From the NCBI GenBank assembly GCA_964247055.1, contig OZ176055.1:868001-932000 (forward strand): DNA of 64,000 nucleotides. Direction: 5' to 3'. The stretch is from Paragordius varius (lineage: Eukaryota; Nematomorpha). The notes beneath the pieces were generated by a model that ran no database searches, was not told the DNA's origin, and saw only the letters and a list, made by a program, of their open reading frames with translations. Position 1 is the stretch's first letter. Each line of letters begins with the position of its first letter. A program made the position numbers and the translations under genes. Shown here in pieces: positions 11,535 through 24,536 of this stretch.

Positions 11535-12783
11535 ATGTTGCAAGATACAAAAAACGCAAAATGTGATATTGATTTCAATCAATTGATCAACAAAGCCATG
11601 CACATCAAAAATAAGCTTAAATCTTTGAAAGAATTCGTAAAATTCCGATTTTAAATTCACGTTTTAGAGTAAAGATTTGCAAGAAATATCGGTCAACGAT
11701 GTTAAGGACCTAACTTTTCATAAATCGTTAATTTTGGAAAGCATTTATTTAAATCAACTTAAAGCTGAAAATCACGCTCTTAAAGAGGTATTATTTTATG
11801 GTTTAAAATTTAATTATAGAGTATCGAAGAGCACAAAGCAATCCTTGAAATTATTATGAAGAAATATCGTTTACAAATAACCAAAATGTTGGAAGTTAAT
11901 AAAATGATTAAACCTGATTGTAATCCTGTGGATCACTGTAAAGTAATTGTTTTTTCCTAAATTTGATTCAAAAAATTATATTTACCACATATATATAATT
12001 ATTTTAATATTATTATAATTTTTTAAAACGTTCAACTCGGGTTTTCTCTATTTTTTGGATGGTCATAAAATATTTTTTATTGTTTTGAATATAATTTCAT
12101 AAAAAATTTGTATTCAAGCAAATTAGTTGCTTATTTTTTATATTTTAATTATATAGTTTTTACATCTATAATCATTTATTATTTAATAAAAAAAAATTCC
12201 TATCATCTTTTTAAAGGCAAAAAATAAAAGGTATAAGATTATAATTTTATTAAAAAAACCATAATTTTTATTCTAATTTATCGCGTAACACTTTTAACTT
12301 TATATTTTACAATCTTAATTAGGGTTTATAAAAAATATATTGATTTTTTACTTTTTAAGATTTTTTTATCTTCAGAAAGTTGACATTTTGGCTCACAAGA
12401 TTGAGGATATGGCACGAGTTATGTCTAAAGCTGTTTCGTTAGACACAAAAATCCATATGTCAGATAATTCTGTCCAAAATTCGAAATCACCTCAAAAATC
12501 TCCGAAGAAAACTCAGTTAGAAATTGGAGCCTGCGAACAAACAAAAGATTCTTCAATACTATCTCAGCAACAAAGTTTTAATTATAAAACATTGTTGTAT
12601 GAATTGGATACATTAACACAAGAAAACGTTGAATTACGTATGTTACTTAGATCGTTTCCCCTTATAGCTCAGAAAAGAGTTAAATTGACTGAAAACATTA
12701 CTGGCCTGGACAAAAAGAGCAATCAAAATACTAAAATTGCTACAAATGGATTATTGCTTGAAAACGGAGCCAAGCATGATTAA
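11535..12783 (+). CDS. FGFR1OP2: FGFR1OP2/SIKE family coiled-coil protein
   Basis: Four exons: 11535-11636, 11668-11787, 11820-11942 and 12376-12783, all phase 0, giving 250 aa; the human protein is 253. The family are STRIPAK complex adaptors, mostly coiled coil. Matching segments in order: LKAENHALKE joined to IEEHKAILEIIMKKYR (human family: LEEHQSALELIMSKYR), then HKIEDMARVMSKAVSLD (human: ITEMAAVMRKAIEID), and a late leucine-rich heptad TLTQENVELRMLLRS. The first two introns are only 31 and 32 nt; the third is 433 nt. The start is the first ATG after the short divergent spacer. A serine/lysine-rich linker (SPQKSPKKTQ) sits between the last two coils. The C-terminus is less conserved. Confidence 0.9.
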
Positions 12784-12821
12784 ATGATATTAATGAATAA
12801 TTTTATACACGATATTTATTT

Positions 12822-12827
12822 AATAAA
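12822..12827 (+). promoter_or_regulatory. candidate poly(A) signal of FGFR1OP2
   Basis: AATAAA begins 39 nt after the FGFR1OP2 stop. This is well placed, but such hexamers are common in this AT-rich DNA. Confidence 0.4.
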
Positions 12828-12996
12828 TAGCATATGTTTTAAAAAGATAAAGTATATGGATTTAATAGATTTGGAAGTTTGTGGTTAAAATTTACCATTT
12901 TTCTGTCATAAGCAACATTTTCAACCATACGCAACATTATCGATTTCAAATGTAAAAATGTTGCGTTTGGTTGAAAAAAGGTTGCATTTGTGCTAG

Positions 12997-13175
12997 AAAA
13001 AAAATGTTTTTTAAAACATCAAACGCTAGAATTGGAGAATGAATTTCATTTTAATCGATATTTGACACGCAGGAGGCGATATGAAATAGCAAACTTGCTG
13101 GGACTCACTGAACGCCAAGTTAAAATTTGGTTCCAAAATCGACGTATGAAATGGAAAAGGGATAATAAATCTTAG
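12997..13175 (+). CDS. isolated Antp-class homeobox exon
   Basis: From the acceptor TGCTAG at 12991-12996 the frame encodes most of a homeodomain, from about residue 5 to the end: [15 protein letters not shown] (helix 1), [18 protein letters not shown] (helix 2) and [14 protein letters not shown] (helix 3, Gln50). A TAG follows NKS directly, so there is no C-terminal tail. The [26 protein letters not shown] core is Hox type; YEIA.LL recalls central or posterior Hox. No exon for the N-terminal arm, hexapeptide or start codon appears in the 213 bp between FGFR1OP2 and this exon. Either the 5' exons lie elsewhere, perhaps beyond or within the neighbour, or this is a displaced fragment. The reading frame itself is clean. 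Confidence 0.75.
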
Positions 13176-15225
13176 TAAAGTGCAGCTCATATATGGCAAA
13201 AATATGATATAAGAATGGATTGCTGATACGCTGGACAAACGAAACATTGTATTAAAAAATCATCTCAAACGCTTAGCTATTTTTACTTTTAGATATTCGT
13301 GATATAAGATTGAATATATATAAACTTATTTAAAATAACTGAAAATAATCTCAATGTAGTTCATTTGTTAACCAAATATTTTAAATGATTAAATGTCACA
13401 AATAAAACACTCGACGACTTTGGAGCCATTGAAAATTTAGCTTCCTTTCACAGTAAAACTTATATTAAAAAGGAAAAACAATATTATTCGCCAACAATCT
13501 AATTAAATTCAATTATACCAAATACATAAGCCCATACCATATATACTTAATCTTAACCCGATTAACAACGTCATCAGAAATCTCCGGTTACAATGGGGGT
13601 TGGATACATGTTGAAAATACCCACCCATATTCTTAAAACTATAAAAAATAACTCGGTTGAATTGCCAGCAAAATCCGATCGAACCCCATACCACATGGCT
13701 CAACACAATAATTAGGGATTTCGAATCGCTTAATTTAAATCTAGAATTTGTCAGATCAAGAGAAGAGTAGAAAAAACTGGTGTACCGTCAATTAATGGCG
13801 AATCCCTGAAAACTTGAAAAAGCAAAAGATTGATATTTGTCAACACCTTGATTTTTTGATTTTTATATTGAAATTAAGTGTATAATCATTCATCCCTATA
13901 CCTTGTTTCATAGCCCAAACAATAGAGATCTTTAAAAAAAACTTAAGTTAAAAATAGGGTTCCTTTGAAAAATATTTGGTTATACTAGTATTTTTATAAT
14001 TTAAACAATTACATTATATTCAGGTTAATATACGGTTTGAAAAAAAAATTTTTTCGCTTATCAAAGATAGATGATTGTTTTAAGAATTAATGTGAAATTA
14101 TATATATTTTGTTGTATTTTTATATACAACTATCAATAATTGTAAGGTAAAATTTTATATATAAAAATTATATTTTTTACAGTAAAAATTGAGAATATAA
14201 GGACAAAACTTTGAAATATATAGACAAATATTTTTTTTTCAAAAGCCAACCATACTTTTTTAAACCTTATTTTTTCGTATACATACTCTATATCTTACTA
14301 TTTTAAACAATAAGTTTTATTTTAAATAAATCAAGATTTAAAAAGTATGGGGTCTTTTAGTAAAAAAAATATATTTATAATTTTTTTCCGTATAATTTCA
14401 CTATTTACTGTAAAAAATGTATGGATAAGATTTTTTTTTTAAATCTTAAAAAATTTCAAAAACTATCATATTATTTATCAGGGTAAACAAAATAAGGATT
14501 AGAATACACCCACATTCTACTCTCAAATATTTTTGTAAATTGCCATTTTAATAGGTTATTACCAGTTTTATTTTACTGATCGGCGGCCTATAATAAGAAA
14601 CGCTCATGTATTATACATTTCAAAGGCTTTTTTACAAGGTGACATTTTTTCACTAACTTTTTTTTGTAGAAAGAAAACCTATGATATGTTTAATATTATT
14701 CAGGCCTTAAAGTATTATAATAATTTAACTCACTCAACAATTATGTAATTTCTAAGCCTCTTACTTACTATAATTTACTTGTATAATAAGGATGAAATAT
14801 GATTAATTATATGAATCGTTTATAATTAATATATATATATATATATATATAGGATAATCAAGATTGTATAATTAGATTATATTGGGAAATTTGATTTGCT
14901 GATATATATATAAAATAATTTCTAGATTATGTATAAGTAGTTTAATAAAATAAATATCCACTGATTGTAAATTAGAGGGTAGGGGTGGGGTGTATGTGCA
15001 GGAAGATACAATAAAATATATATTTACTTTAAAAGGTAATTATAATAATAGAATATAAAATCCCTGAATGGTTTTGCATATGTAACATTGCTAAAAAATC
15101 AAAGGTATATTATATAAATTTTCTAAATAAAATATTTATATATATCCATTTAAATTAGGTAATTGTCTAATTTGGCTTATACTATAGTATTTAATGTTAA
15201 AAAACGATAAACCCCAAAAAATTAA
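13176..15225. other. intergenic between the homeobox exon and the BMP receptor gene
   Basis: No supported gene. It contains one family A MITE (14178-14413) and a TA run (14829-14850). A minus-strand open frame at 13509-13706 shows no recognisable feature. Confidence 0.6.
14178..14413. repeat. MITE family A copy
   Basis: Starts TACAGTAAAAATTGAGAATA and ends CCGTATAATTTCACTATTTA + CTGTA, a clear terminal inverted repeat with TA at both borders. Internal ACAGACCAACC-like and TCTTTTAGT blocks are degraded. Confidence 0.8.
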
Positions 15226-18200
15226 TCAAAAATCAGGTGATCGCGAATAAATGCGTGCAATTTCCTTCACCCTTTCCAGCAAGGTAACAGATGATATTCT
15301 GGCTTCTGGATCCTTTTCCCAACAATCATTTAGGGTTGAAACTAAGTTGCTTGATAGCTAAAAAAACAGTAAAATAAAAATTTTAAATCTTAAGTATTTC
15401 AACAGAATCAAAAAAGATATATACAATAAAAATTAAAATTATACGGAGAAAACGCATAAATATAAAGTCAAATATTATTTATTAATTCTGTATTTTACGA
15501 TTGTATCTAAATAACATATAAAGGAAAAATTAAGGTTTAAAAAGGGTATGGTTGTCTTTTGAAAAAAAATATTTGTCTTTATAATTTTAAGCGTATTGTC
15601 CGTATTTATATTATAACTGTGTCTGTTTTTTAATCAAAAAAACTTGAAACATTCTCTAAAAAATTTATAACCTTACATAAGCATGTATAGTTCATCTTTT
15701 TCGTTTTTTTATAGTTATCCGCTTTATCGTATAAAATTAAATTATAAAGCAACGCTTTTTTGATTAATTACTTTAACATAAATCAAATTATCAAAAACTC
15801 GGTCGGATATTAAAAAATATTCTTTTGGTTAAAATAAGTAATTGTTTTGAAATGTTTTGAATTTTATCGAATAAATTTACCTTATTATCTTTCCAACTTT
15901 GAGGTATATAGGGTCTTAAACCATTACGGCAAATGGCTTGTTGCATTTGTTCCAATGAGGGATTTAAACCAAGTTCCTTTTCGTAGGGTAATGCATATTT
16001 AGTTGGGTTATCAGTATTATCTAACCAATAAAAAAATGATATAGAGACAAAATTAACTAATCTAACTTTAATTAATATTTAGGAAAAAGTTTACAGTAAG
16101 TAAAAATATTATTAAATTATTAATTTCTAAAAGACAACCATACTTTTTAAATCTATTTTTTTATCGTAACTCATTGTTTAAAATTGCAAATATGATATAG
16201 AGATGAATATTGAAAACACAATCAATTATAAATTTTACAATGGTAGTAAATATTTTATATAAGTTTTTTAAAATTTAAAAAGTATGGTATGTCTTTTAAA
16301 CAAAATATATGTCTTACTTAATATTTGCGATTTGTCCGTATAATATCAATTTTTAATGTATTAACATTTTAACAACAATAATATTTAACAAACTAATGGT
16401 ACAATTAACCTGAGATTTGTAAAAATATAATTAGGCAGTTAAAAATTTCTTTGCCATTCACGGATTTGGGTTAATTTGTATCCAAAAATAATTTTAAAAT
16501 AGGTTCAACAATAATCAATAATAAAATAGAAAATTTAAAAAATGTATTTCAAAGTATATACTTATATCAGTACAACGTGACAATAATTCCCAAATGACCA
16601 AGGCTATGGCATAAACATCAACTTTGAGAAAGCATTCCATATTGTAAGAGATGGCGCCTTCCAGAATTTCAGGGGCCATATACCTCAATGTTCCTTTCTA
16701 AAGCATAATTTTCGGAATATGATAAAATTAATTTTTTTTAACAAATTGAAAAAACTTTTATAAATATTTTCAAAATACAGTAATGTATCCTTTATTTTAT
16801 AAAAAATTTATTTTTTTGTTTGTTAGTGTATAAATATTTGGTAAAGAATGGAAAAAACAAGAGCTCTATGGTTTTAACAATATCATATTCATCAAAAAAG
16901 TATAAGAATTACCATAGAGCTATTGCTTTTTCCATTTTTTACCAAATAATTATATCATCCCTATATTTAAATATTTCTTCAAAAAAATTAACAAAACAGA
17001 AGAATTTTTTTTTGGTAAAAAAATTACCTGATTAAGTTCACACTTAAAAGCCGAACTCCCGTGCAAAGTTTCTTTGCCCTCCATAATGAGTGAAGATCCA
17101 AAATCACCAATTTTAGCGCGTAAACCATTATTATTATCATTACGAAATCCTTCAAAACTATTATTCTCATTGTTTCGGTGTAGGAATATGTTTTTACTCT
17201 TAATATCTTTGTGGACTATGCTAGGTTTATACGTAAAGTGTGATTTTAATTTTTGTACACAGCTATTATTGTAATTATTGCTTATGTTGTCGGAACCTAA
17301 TAAATTATTTTCAGAGCTGTTTTTCCTCCTGTAAAATAAAGCATTATTATTATTATTATTATTAACATTGCTAATGTGATTAGTGCGGCAGCTTGTTGTG
17401 TCCATATTTTCGGACGAGGAAGTAAAAATATTGGCCGTTACCATGGTAACATCTTGATTACTCGTTAGCAGGGTGGATTCATCGCTACATGAAATTAAAC
17501 GTTCATGATGCTTAATAACATCATTATTAGAATCTGTTGAGCTAATTTTATTCGCGTTGTCACAGTCATTGCTATATAATTGAGTGGGTGAAGGTGTATG
17601 ACTAACATAGCATGAATCTCTGTCTTTACAGCTGTTTCTTTGGGGGGAAAGATGGCGGTTAACTCCCAGATCAGCTGATTTATGATGACATGGTGCTTCT
17701 TCTTTATTATTGCAATCAAGGTGATCATACAAATTATTTGTGTTATGTAAGTATGCTAAGCCAAAACACATATCAAGCACAATGGTAACGAGTTCGGGCC
17801 ATGTAACAGTGTGCAAGGATAAATAATCATACAGAGATCCACAGTTCTATACAGGTAAATTAAAAAATGAAAAAAAATGATCTCCAAAAAAAACAGATTG
17901 AAAAAAGAGGCTAATTAGTGACTCTCCAAAAAAAACAAAATTTTGTGGCTTATATGCTTAAGATATTGCGGGTATTTATCTATAAAAAATTGTTAAACTG
18001 CATTTTAATGATGCAATAATAAACCTTTATATCTAAAACGAACAAAACAAAAAAACGATTTCAGACCCTAATCATGGTTTTTAGCAATTAATTTTTGTCT
18101 TAGGTCTCATATTTAAAATTTTATAAAAAACATGGTAAAATTGACAATAAAATACATTGTAAAACTTTAGTAAACCTGATACGGGGTAATAAGGAATGGC

Positions 18201-21200
18201 TTAGGAATAATGAGTTCTTGAGGATCTAATGGAGAAGTTTCAAATTGCAATGTGACAGTTGACAAAGTATCATTCTGTTCTTCAAATATACATGATGCAT
18301 ATATCAGGGGTAAAATGTTGGGATGTCCGTTATGATAAGCAAATTTAATTTCTTCACCAGTTACAACTTCAGCTGTTGTCATCTCGGTACAAATCTTATT
18401 GTTTTTGCTATAATTATTAGTTTGAGCAGTTAATGAGTATGGTATATCAAAAAGTAAAAGGGCATAAACCCTAAGTTCACGATACCAGCAATCAATATTC
18501 CGTTCATGATATTGTTTTATAACAATGGATGATGTGATTGTTTCTAATTGGTTAGTAGTTTCAAGTGAGGAAGGCATGAGGTGATATATAGTTGATATGG
18601 ATGATTTTGATATGATAATAGGTGGGGAATTTAACTTTGAGTTTGTTAAATTACAAGAATTGTCGTGAACAAACAAATTTAAACGAACTAGCCATGTTAA
18701 AAGATTCCTAATTTCATGTGGAATGATTTTATCATTTTTGTCAGCGTAGACACGTGATTTAGGATTTTTAGCCAATTTTTTAGTTTTCCTTTTTGCTGAA
18801 GTAAAGGGCAAAAACGCCTTTTTACATGTTTCAGGACTATAATATTCAACTTTAACATCTCCATTAATTTTAGTGCTATTTCTTTGTTTTACCAAAGCTA
18901 ATTGGGTATTAAACTGGTTCCTAACGTAGGATTCGTAAAAGGGTGAGATTAAGTCAAGGGACATTAAAAAACTGAGATAAAGTACAGAAGATAAACAACA
19001 ACTAATCTCGTCCATTCGGCCGGTGGAATGTTGAATATAATTGTTACGATAAGAAAGGTGGTTTAAATTTTCTTGACACAACATTTTTACCATCATAGAT
19101 TGTTGGCAAGAAGAGGTAATATCATACATACCTGGGTCATTATCATTGTTTAATTCATTTGAGATATTGTTTTTTGAAGGGTGATAAATACTTGATTGCG
19201 TTGAAACATTTTGATGTTTTGTAGATAGGACATTTTTTAAATGAAAAAACTTGACAATCCTTAACCAAACATTGTACCAGTCAGAATTTTTTGTTACAGA
19301 AGTACTTAAGCCTAAATACCCAGAAGGAGAATACAGCAATGGGTCATACAAGTATTGGAGGTAGTTTTCATTAGCCACCATATGGGATAAATTTTTGCCA
19401 CTACCCAATTCACGGTTTTTAAGGGCGTTTGCAGATTTGCGTTTAGTATTGTGATTGATATTATTGTTTTTACAGGCAGCATAATATATAATAAGCCCAG
19501 CTCCAATTGCTATAAAAAGTAAGCAAATAGGGATTAATGTTATAGCTGTAACCAGGAGTTTATGGGAAGTCGGATTAGACAGAGCTATTCGTATGAATGT
19601 CGTGAAATTCATGTTGGCCATCGAATTATTATGTAAGGGGGGAGTATTGTAAAAATGATGGTGAGGAATGGTATTTGTTTTTCTGGGCAAGGATGAAAAA
19701 GTCGTTTTATGTTGAGTATTCAATGATGAGGTAGTAGTTGGTTTTTGTGTTCTTGAGGTGAATGTGTTTGCTAAAATAAAATCAAAATAGTTTTAGTTTT
19801 TGGAGACGTGTTTTGAATATAAATATGCATCAATAACGCGAAAAATTAATAATATATAACTGATTGATAAGGATTGTTTTAGATCCGAAATATTTTTGAT
19901 ATTATTTTGTTACAATGTAAAATATTTGTCTTTTACTTAAAGAAAATTTTAAATTATGATATAATACTGCATCCCCTTTTAATTTTTTTGCAGACGATTA
20001 CGTTTTGGGGGTAGTTATGTGTGTATCACAGAGCTTAATCTGCTATATAACTACTGTTTTTTAAAGTTGTTTTGTAAATAAATTATAATTATCAAACATT
20101 GTTCGCCTGATTTAGAAAAACCCTAATTTTTTTTAATCTTATGTAGTCTAAAATTAAAATACCTCAAAACCCATTTCAAACAGTTAATTTAAAAAAAATC
20201 TAAAAAGATGAGAATATTTTAACAATATTAGCCTAAATGACTAAAGAATGTACAAATTTTTAAATTTAATCCAATATAAATAAATACCTTTACGTTCGAA
20301 TTTAAAATGACTCTGAGATAAAAAACCACCCCAAAAAGGCTAAAGTATTAATAAATTTTAGCATAAATGTCGCTTTAGAAACAGACTTTTATAACATATT
20401 AAAGTTGGACATACCCTTTCTTGAGATATTGATATTAATTTCATATTTATATTTTATAGATTTTGCATATTTTAGGCAACTTTTTTAAAAAAATCACTTT
20501 GCATTTTCTTAGTTCTTGGGATTTTATGCTAGCTGTTCATTAAATATTAATTACCAAAGAAAGTCAATCAATTATTTTTCTATGTAATTATATTAATGGC
20601 CAATTTATAATATTTTTCATTGGCAAAAAAAATATAATTAATAAACAAACACCATCAAAATAAAAAAAATGATTAAACTTCCGGTATTTTTGCAAATAAT
20701 TACGTGATTAAAATTATGCTTATGCGTTGTAAAAATGCAAGATAATTATTTTAAAAAATAATATTATTAAAAATTAAGCATTTTAAACGATTTATTAATC
20801 ACATATCTGATTTTTCTTAAAAATCCTAATTAAAAAATATATAAAATTATTTATATATTTCACTTGTCGTTAGTTTTGGTAAGCTCGGTTCCCGTAAAAA
20901 ATATTCTAGCATGGAGTTACCATGGTTACAGCGTTGCCCATGGCAACAACAAAACACATGATGGGCGATTACGGGACCACCATTGCGTCCGGTTCCACTG
21001 ATTGGGTAACATTCAGGAAGTTCTTTGCAATTGGCATCATTCAACCAACATCCTGTATGTATATTAATTAATGAATTTAATATAGATTAGATAAAAACGC
21101 ATTAAATTTTTTACAGTCAAAAATGCATAAAAGTAGAAAGAATTATAATTAATAATTTTAATGGGCAGGGAATATGATGTAGCACGCTATATTTGGACAG

Positions 21201-21659
21201 GAAAAAGCTATAAAATTTAAAATCATTTTTGCAAAAAATCAATATTTTTGCACAGCTTGTGAGTAATGTATTATTTTAACACAAAAAATAGTAACGCTCA
21301 AATAGTAACCAGCTTTGGCAAGCTTATAAACACATTTTAATAATAAATTAAAAAGTTTTTCAGTACAAAAATTAAAGATTCAATCTTTTACCTTTTTTCT
21401 GAATTTCATAGGTGGAATTTATTTCATTAAACTTCCAAAGTCCAAAACAATGAGCCTTCCTAGAAGCCAGTGTTTCATTACAATCCCTTACAGTAAATTG
21501 CGGTTGATTGACTTTCAAACGGGGTTGGTGTTGGAGTTCATTGCCCTTGTCAATGAAATCGCAAAACACGTTTGGGCTTTTTTCGTCTGCGCGACTGTTA
21601 TCGTTTGGATGAGGTGAGTCATCGAAAAGAAAATTTCGACCCGGGAGAATTTGAAACAT
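15226..21659 (-). CDS. BMPR2: BMP type II receptor-like serine/threonine kinase, heavily modified
   Basis: Seven exons, minus strand: 21392-21659, 20864-21052, 18176-19770, 17028-17846, 16562-16697, 15881-16020 and 15226-15357; phases agree, 1,092 aa. The ectodomain has the type II pattern ([31 protein letters not shown]). A membrane span lies at about residues 224-249. Kinase: SSIVIKQY (beta-3 Lys), WYRELRVY (alpha-C Glu), [34 protein letters not shown] (catalytic loop, HKD not HRD), [28 protein letters not shown] and [14 protein letters not shown]. About 155 extra Asn/Ser-rich residues separate GLAYLH from the catalytic loop, and another long insertion seems to part the glycine loop from beta-3. 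The best glycine-loop match ([10 protein letters not shown]) lacks the glycines. No long BMPR2 tail and no signal peptide are visible; a signal may sit in an upstream exon, so the start is uncertain. Confidence 0.88.
15424..15618. repeat. MITE family A, internally deleted copy
   Basis: Left end AAAATTATACGGAGAAAACG and right end AAGCGTATTGTCCGTATTTA. The centre is shorter than in full copies. It lies in the last intron of the BMP receptor gene. Confidence 0.65.
16094..16362. repeat. MITE family A copy in a BMP receptor intron
   Basis: Right end TTTGTCCGTATAATATCAAT + TTTTAATGTA is well preserved; the left end (ACAGTAAGTAAAAATATTAT) is eroded. Internal GACAACCATACTTTTTAAAT and its inverse TTTAAAAAGTATGGTATGTC are clear. 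Confidence 0.7.
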
Positions 21660-22789
21660 TTTTTCGCGAATTAAATCAATTTTGATTAGTCAATTAAAAG
21701 TAATATTTTATATTCATTAAAAATAATAATTAGGTTAATGCGGATATTTCACATTTAATCGCTAAATTTGTCTTTTATTTTCATTTGTGCGAAGTAAATT
21801 TTATTGGTAATCAATTTAAACTTGGATGGAATGAAATAGCTGGATGATGTGAAAACACGTTTGAAGAAGGTAAAATTAAATTTGCATACATCATCAAACT
21901 TTTTGCGTTTCGCGATTCACTTTAAAACATATATACAATTTTTATTTCATCGAACGAATAAGGTTTGTTTATATAATTACATATAAGTATAACACATAGG
22001 TGCAAGAAAATTATTATTACATGCGAGCAATAAAATAAAAAATAAATTACCTGTACAATTAACTTTATTTAATAATTATCGATTGATTCAATTTCAATAT
22101 AGGTGATTATTGACGGCTAACTTATTAATATTTCTCATTAAAAACATCAAAGCAAAAATACACATGTGGACGCGTGTTTAATGAAAATTATAATTAAAAA
22201 AAATTCAGCGAATTTTTCGACGTTTTAAACATGTAAGTATAAAGATATGGTACATATTATTTATATCTAAAAAATATTTTACTTTTTTTCTAAAACGTAT
22301 AGATAAATAATTTATAAGACAATTTTATTTAAGATGGAAAAAATAACGGAACAAAACGGGCATGTATAAGTAAACTTTTTTTTGATGTATATATTTTTTT
22401 GTTTAATCCAAATCTTTTTGTTTTTTTCTTTTTATCTTTTGTTTGTAGAAAGAATGCGTAATGCACATGTTGTACAGTTAGAGTCCTTTTTTCCTTTTTG
22501 TTCGAAAAATTATGAAAAATATGACGTAATATTTTTAGTTGTTGTTATTGTTTTATCTTGAACTTTTTTTGTACAATAGTAAAAATTTAAAAAATGTATA
22601 GATAATAAGGTAAGTAAAGTGGAATTTGCATTTAATATTTTACTTAAATGGGACACCACTTAAGATTTAAATATATTTTTAATAATAAAGTATACCCGCT
22701 TGGTAAAATTTGAATCGGTGAATGCGTGATTCTCCATAATGGGTTATTTTTAATTAGATAAAAATTAATTTTCGCGTACACATTGGAGG

Positions 22790-23393
22790 CATTTAACACT
22801 TGGAGAATAACACATTCATTTCAGTTCTTGGATTCAAATTGGGGTAGTTGGATACCCCAGGCCTGTTTAAAATTATAAATTCTTTAAAAAATATGAAAGG
22901 AATCGAAACCATGGCGAAATTATGCACATATATAACATTAATAAACCGATATATATATATATATATAATAATTTTATTTCAAAAATACTTGATATTATTT
23001 ATTTTAAGCTAAAACCGAAAGGTAAAAATTTCGCCAACTTGACATGTCTGAGTTGGTAAAATTAAAAAATAATAGAAAATAAACTGCTTTTTCTATTTCT
23101 ATCAATGTCAGATGTAATTTAAATAAAAATTAGCTTCAATTTTACCCTTAAAATTAAAGATGATATTTTGCAAAATTTTTGTAAAAAAAATGGCGTGGAA
23201 GTAGTGTGACATGAACTATTTTTTTCAATACAAAATTTTTATTAGATTTTGGCACATTTATGTAATTTTTATTAGGATAGAAGCATAAATATAAATTGGC
23301 ACCGTTTTCTTCAATAGTTTCTTAAAAATCCTAACTTAAATTTTATCGGGGGGTATTTAGATACACCAATTTGAATCTAAATGTTAAGAGCTT
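22790..23393 (-). repeat. MITE family C copy, inverted
   Basis: Reverse complement of the other four copies. It begins GCATTTAACACTTGGAGAAT, includes ATTCAAATTGGGGTAGTTGG / ATACCCC, AAACCGAAAGGTAAAAATTT and TTTCTATTTCTATCAATGTC, and ends with GGTATTTAGATACACCAATT. About 600 bp, no coding capacity. Confidence 0.85.
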
Positions 23394-24389
23394 AAAATTT
23401 GAAAAATTTTAATTATTATTTTACTTGTATATACAGAGAATAAAATTGAAAATGGTATCAAGATAATATATATATATAATATATATTTATCTGTTTTTAA
23501 TTTACTAGTCGTTAACACTTTGTCCTAATTTACATCTATGGGTAGTTTCATATCCCAGACCTCAGTTTTGCAAAAATAAGTTTTAATAGATTTATCAGAT
23601 TAAATTTACTTATCAAACATTGTTTCATGTCTTAGATAATTGCAGTTTTGTGATTTCTAAAGAATTGGAACCGCTCAACACGATAAATATAAACAGTTAA
23701 TATTGAAATAAAAATATATCAAGCTTTTGTTTATAGGAATGCTTAAAATTAATATTTAAGCATAATTTTATTTATTTTGCTATCGCGTTAGCGGTGTAAA
23801 ATTATATAAAACGACCAAAAAGTTTGAGATGATGGTTACAATTTTACAATTTTTAAAAAAATTGTAAATTGTGTCTAAAAGGCTAGAGAAAGCATACTTT
23901 TGAATTCAGTCAATTTGATAAAAATTTAAAGATATTCGAATATCACTCTGGGATAAAAAACGTACCAAAAGAAAATGGAGTGCTCATAAATATTTTTGTC
24001 AAAGCTCTGTGCATCATTCCAAAAAACAACACCAAAATACATAAACTTCATAAAAGTCAAAATAATAATTTTAAAAATTTTAAGATGTGGGCTCCAGTCC
24101 CGAAATAGTTCTCTCTTCAAAATGGGCTATAGATGAAATGTAAAAATTCCGAGATTGTTCGATAAAGATATTAACAAAAATATTTTTAAAAAATTGTATT
24201 CAAAAACGCTTTAAGATATTAAAAACACTTAATATATATATATATATATATATGATTTTAAACAATCATTTAAATATATATATAATGTTTTTACAAAAAT
24301 TTACCGAAATTTGAATTCAAAATAACCTTTAAATTAAAATTCTTTAATAACAGAAGTCAGCATCATCAAATTATATAGGAAAGTGTGAA

Positions 24390-24536
24390 ACGTGTAGGCA
24401 TTTTTGCATTTATTTTTATAGAACCAACCCATTTAGAAGAGCGAAAAAATTTGGGATTTCAACGTCATCTAAAACCAAAACTTTTATAATTTAATTTTAT
24501 ATGTAGTTTATGATATTTTTAGATAAATTTTTTAAC
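24390..24536. repeat. family D element, left half (split by a family C insertion)
   Basis: CCCATTTAGAAGAGCGAAAA to ATATGTAGTTTATGATATTT matches 50690-50790 (CCCATTTTAGAAGAGCAAGA; ATATGTAGTTAATCATATAT). The match resumes at 25116 after the family C copy. Confidence 0.65.

Noticed and set aside
13509-13706. 65-codon minus-strand frame next to the homeobox exon
   Set aside because: No domain, no splice sites that link it to a neighbour, and the opposite strand is also partly open; treated as chance.
17495-17728. 77-codon frame overlapping the receptor kinase exon
   Set aside because: Shadow in another frame of the Asn-rich insertion of the receptor.
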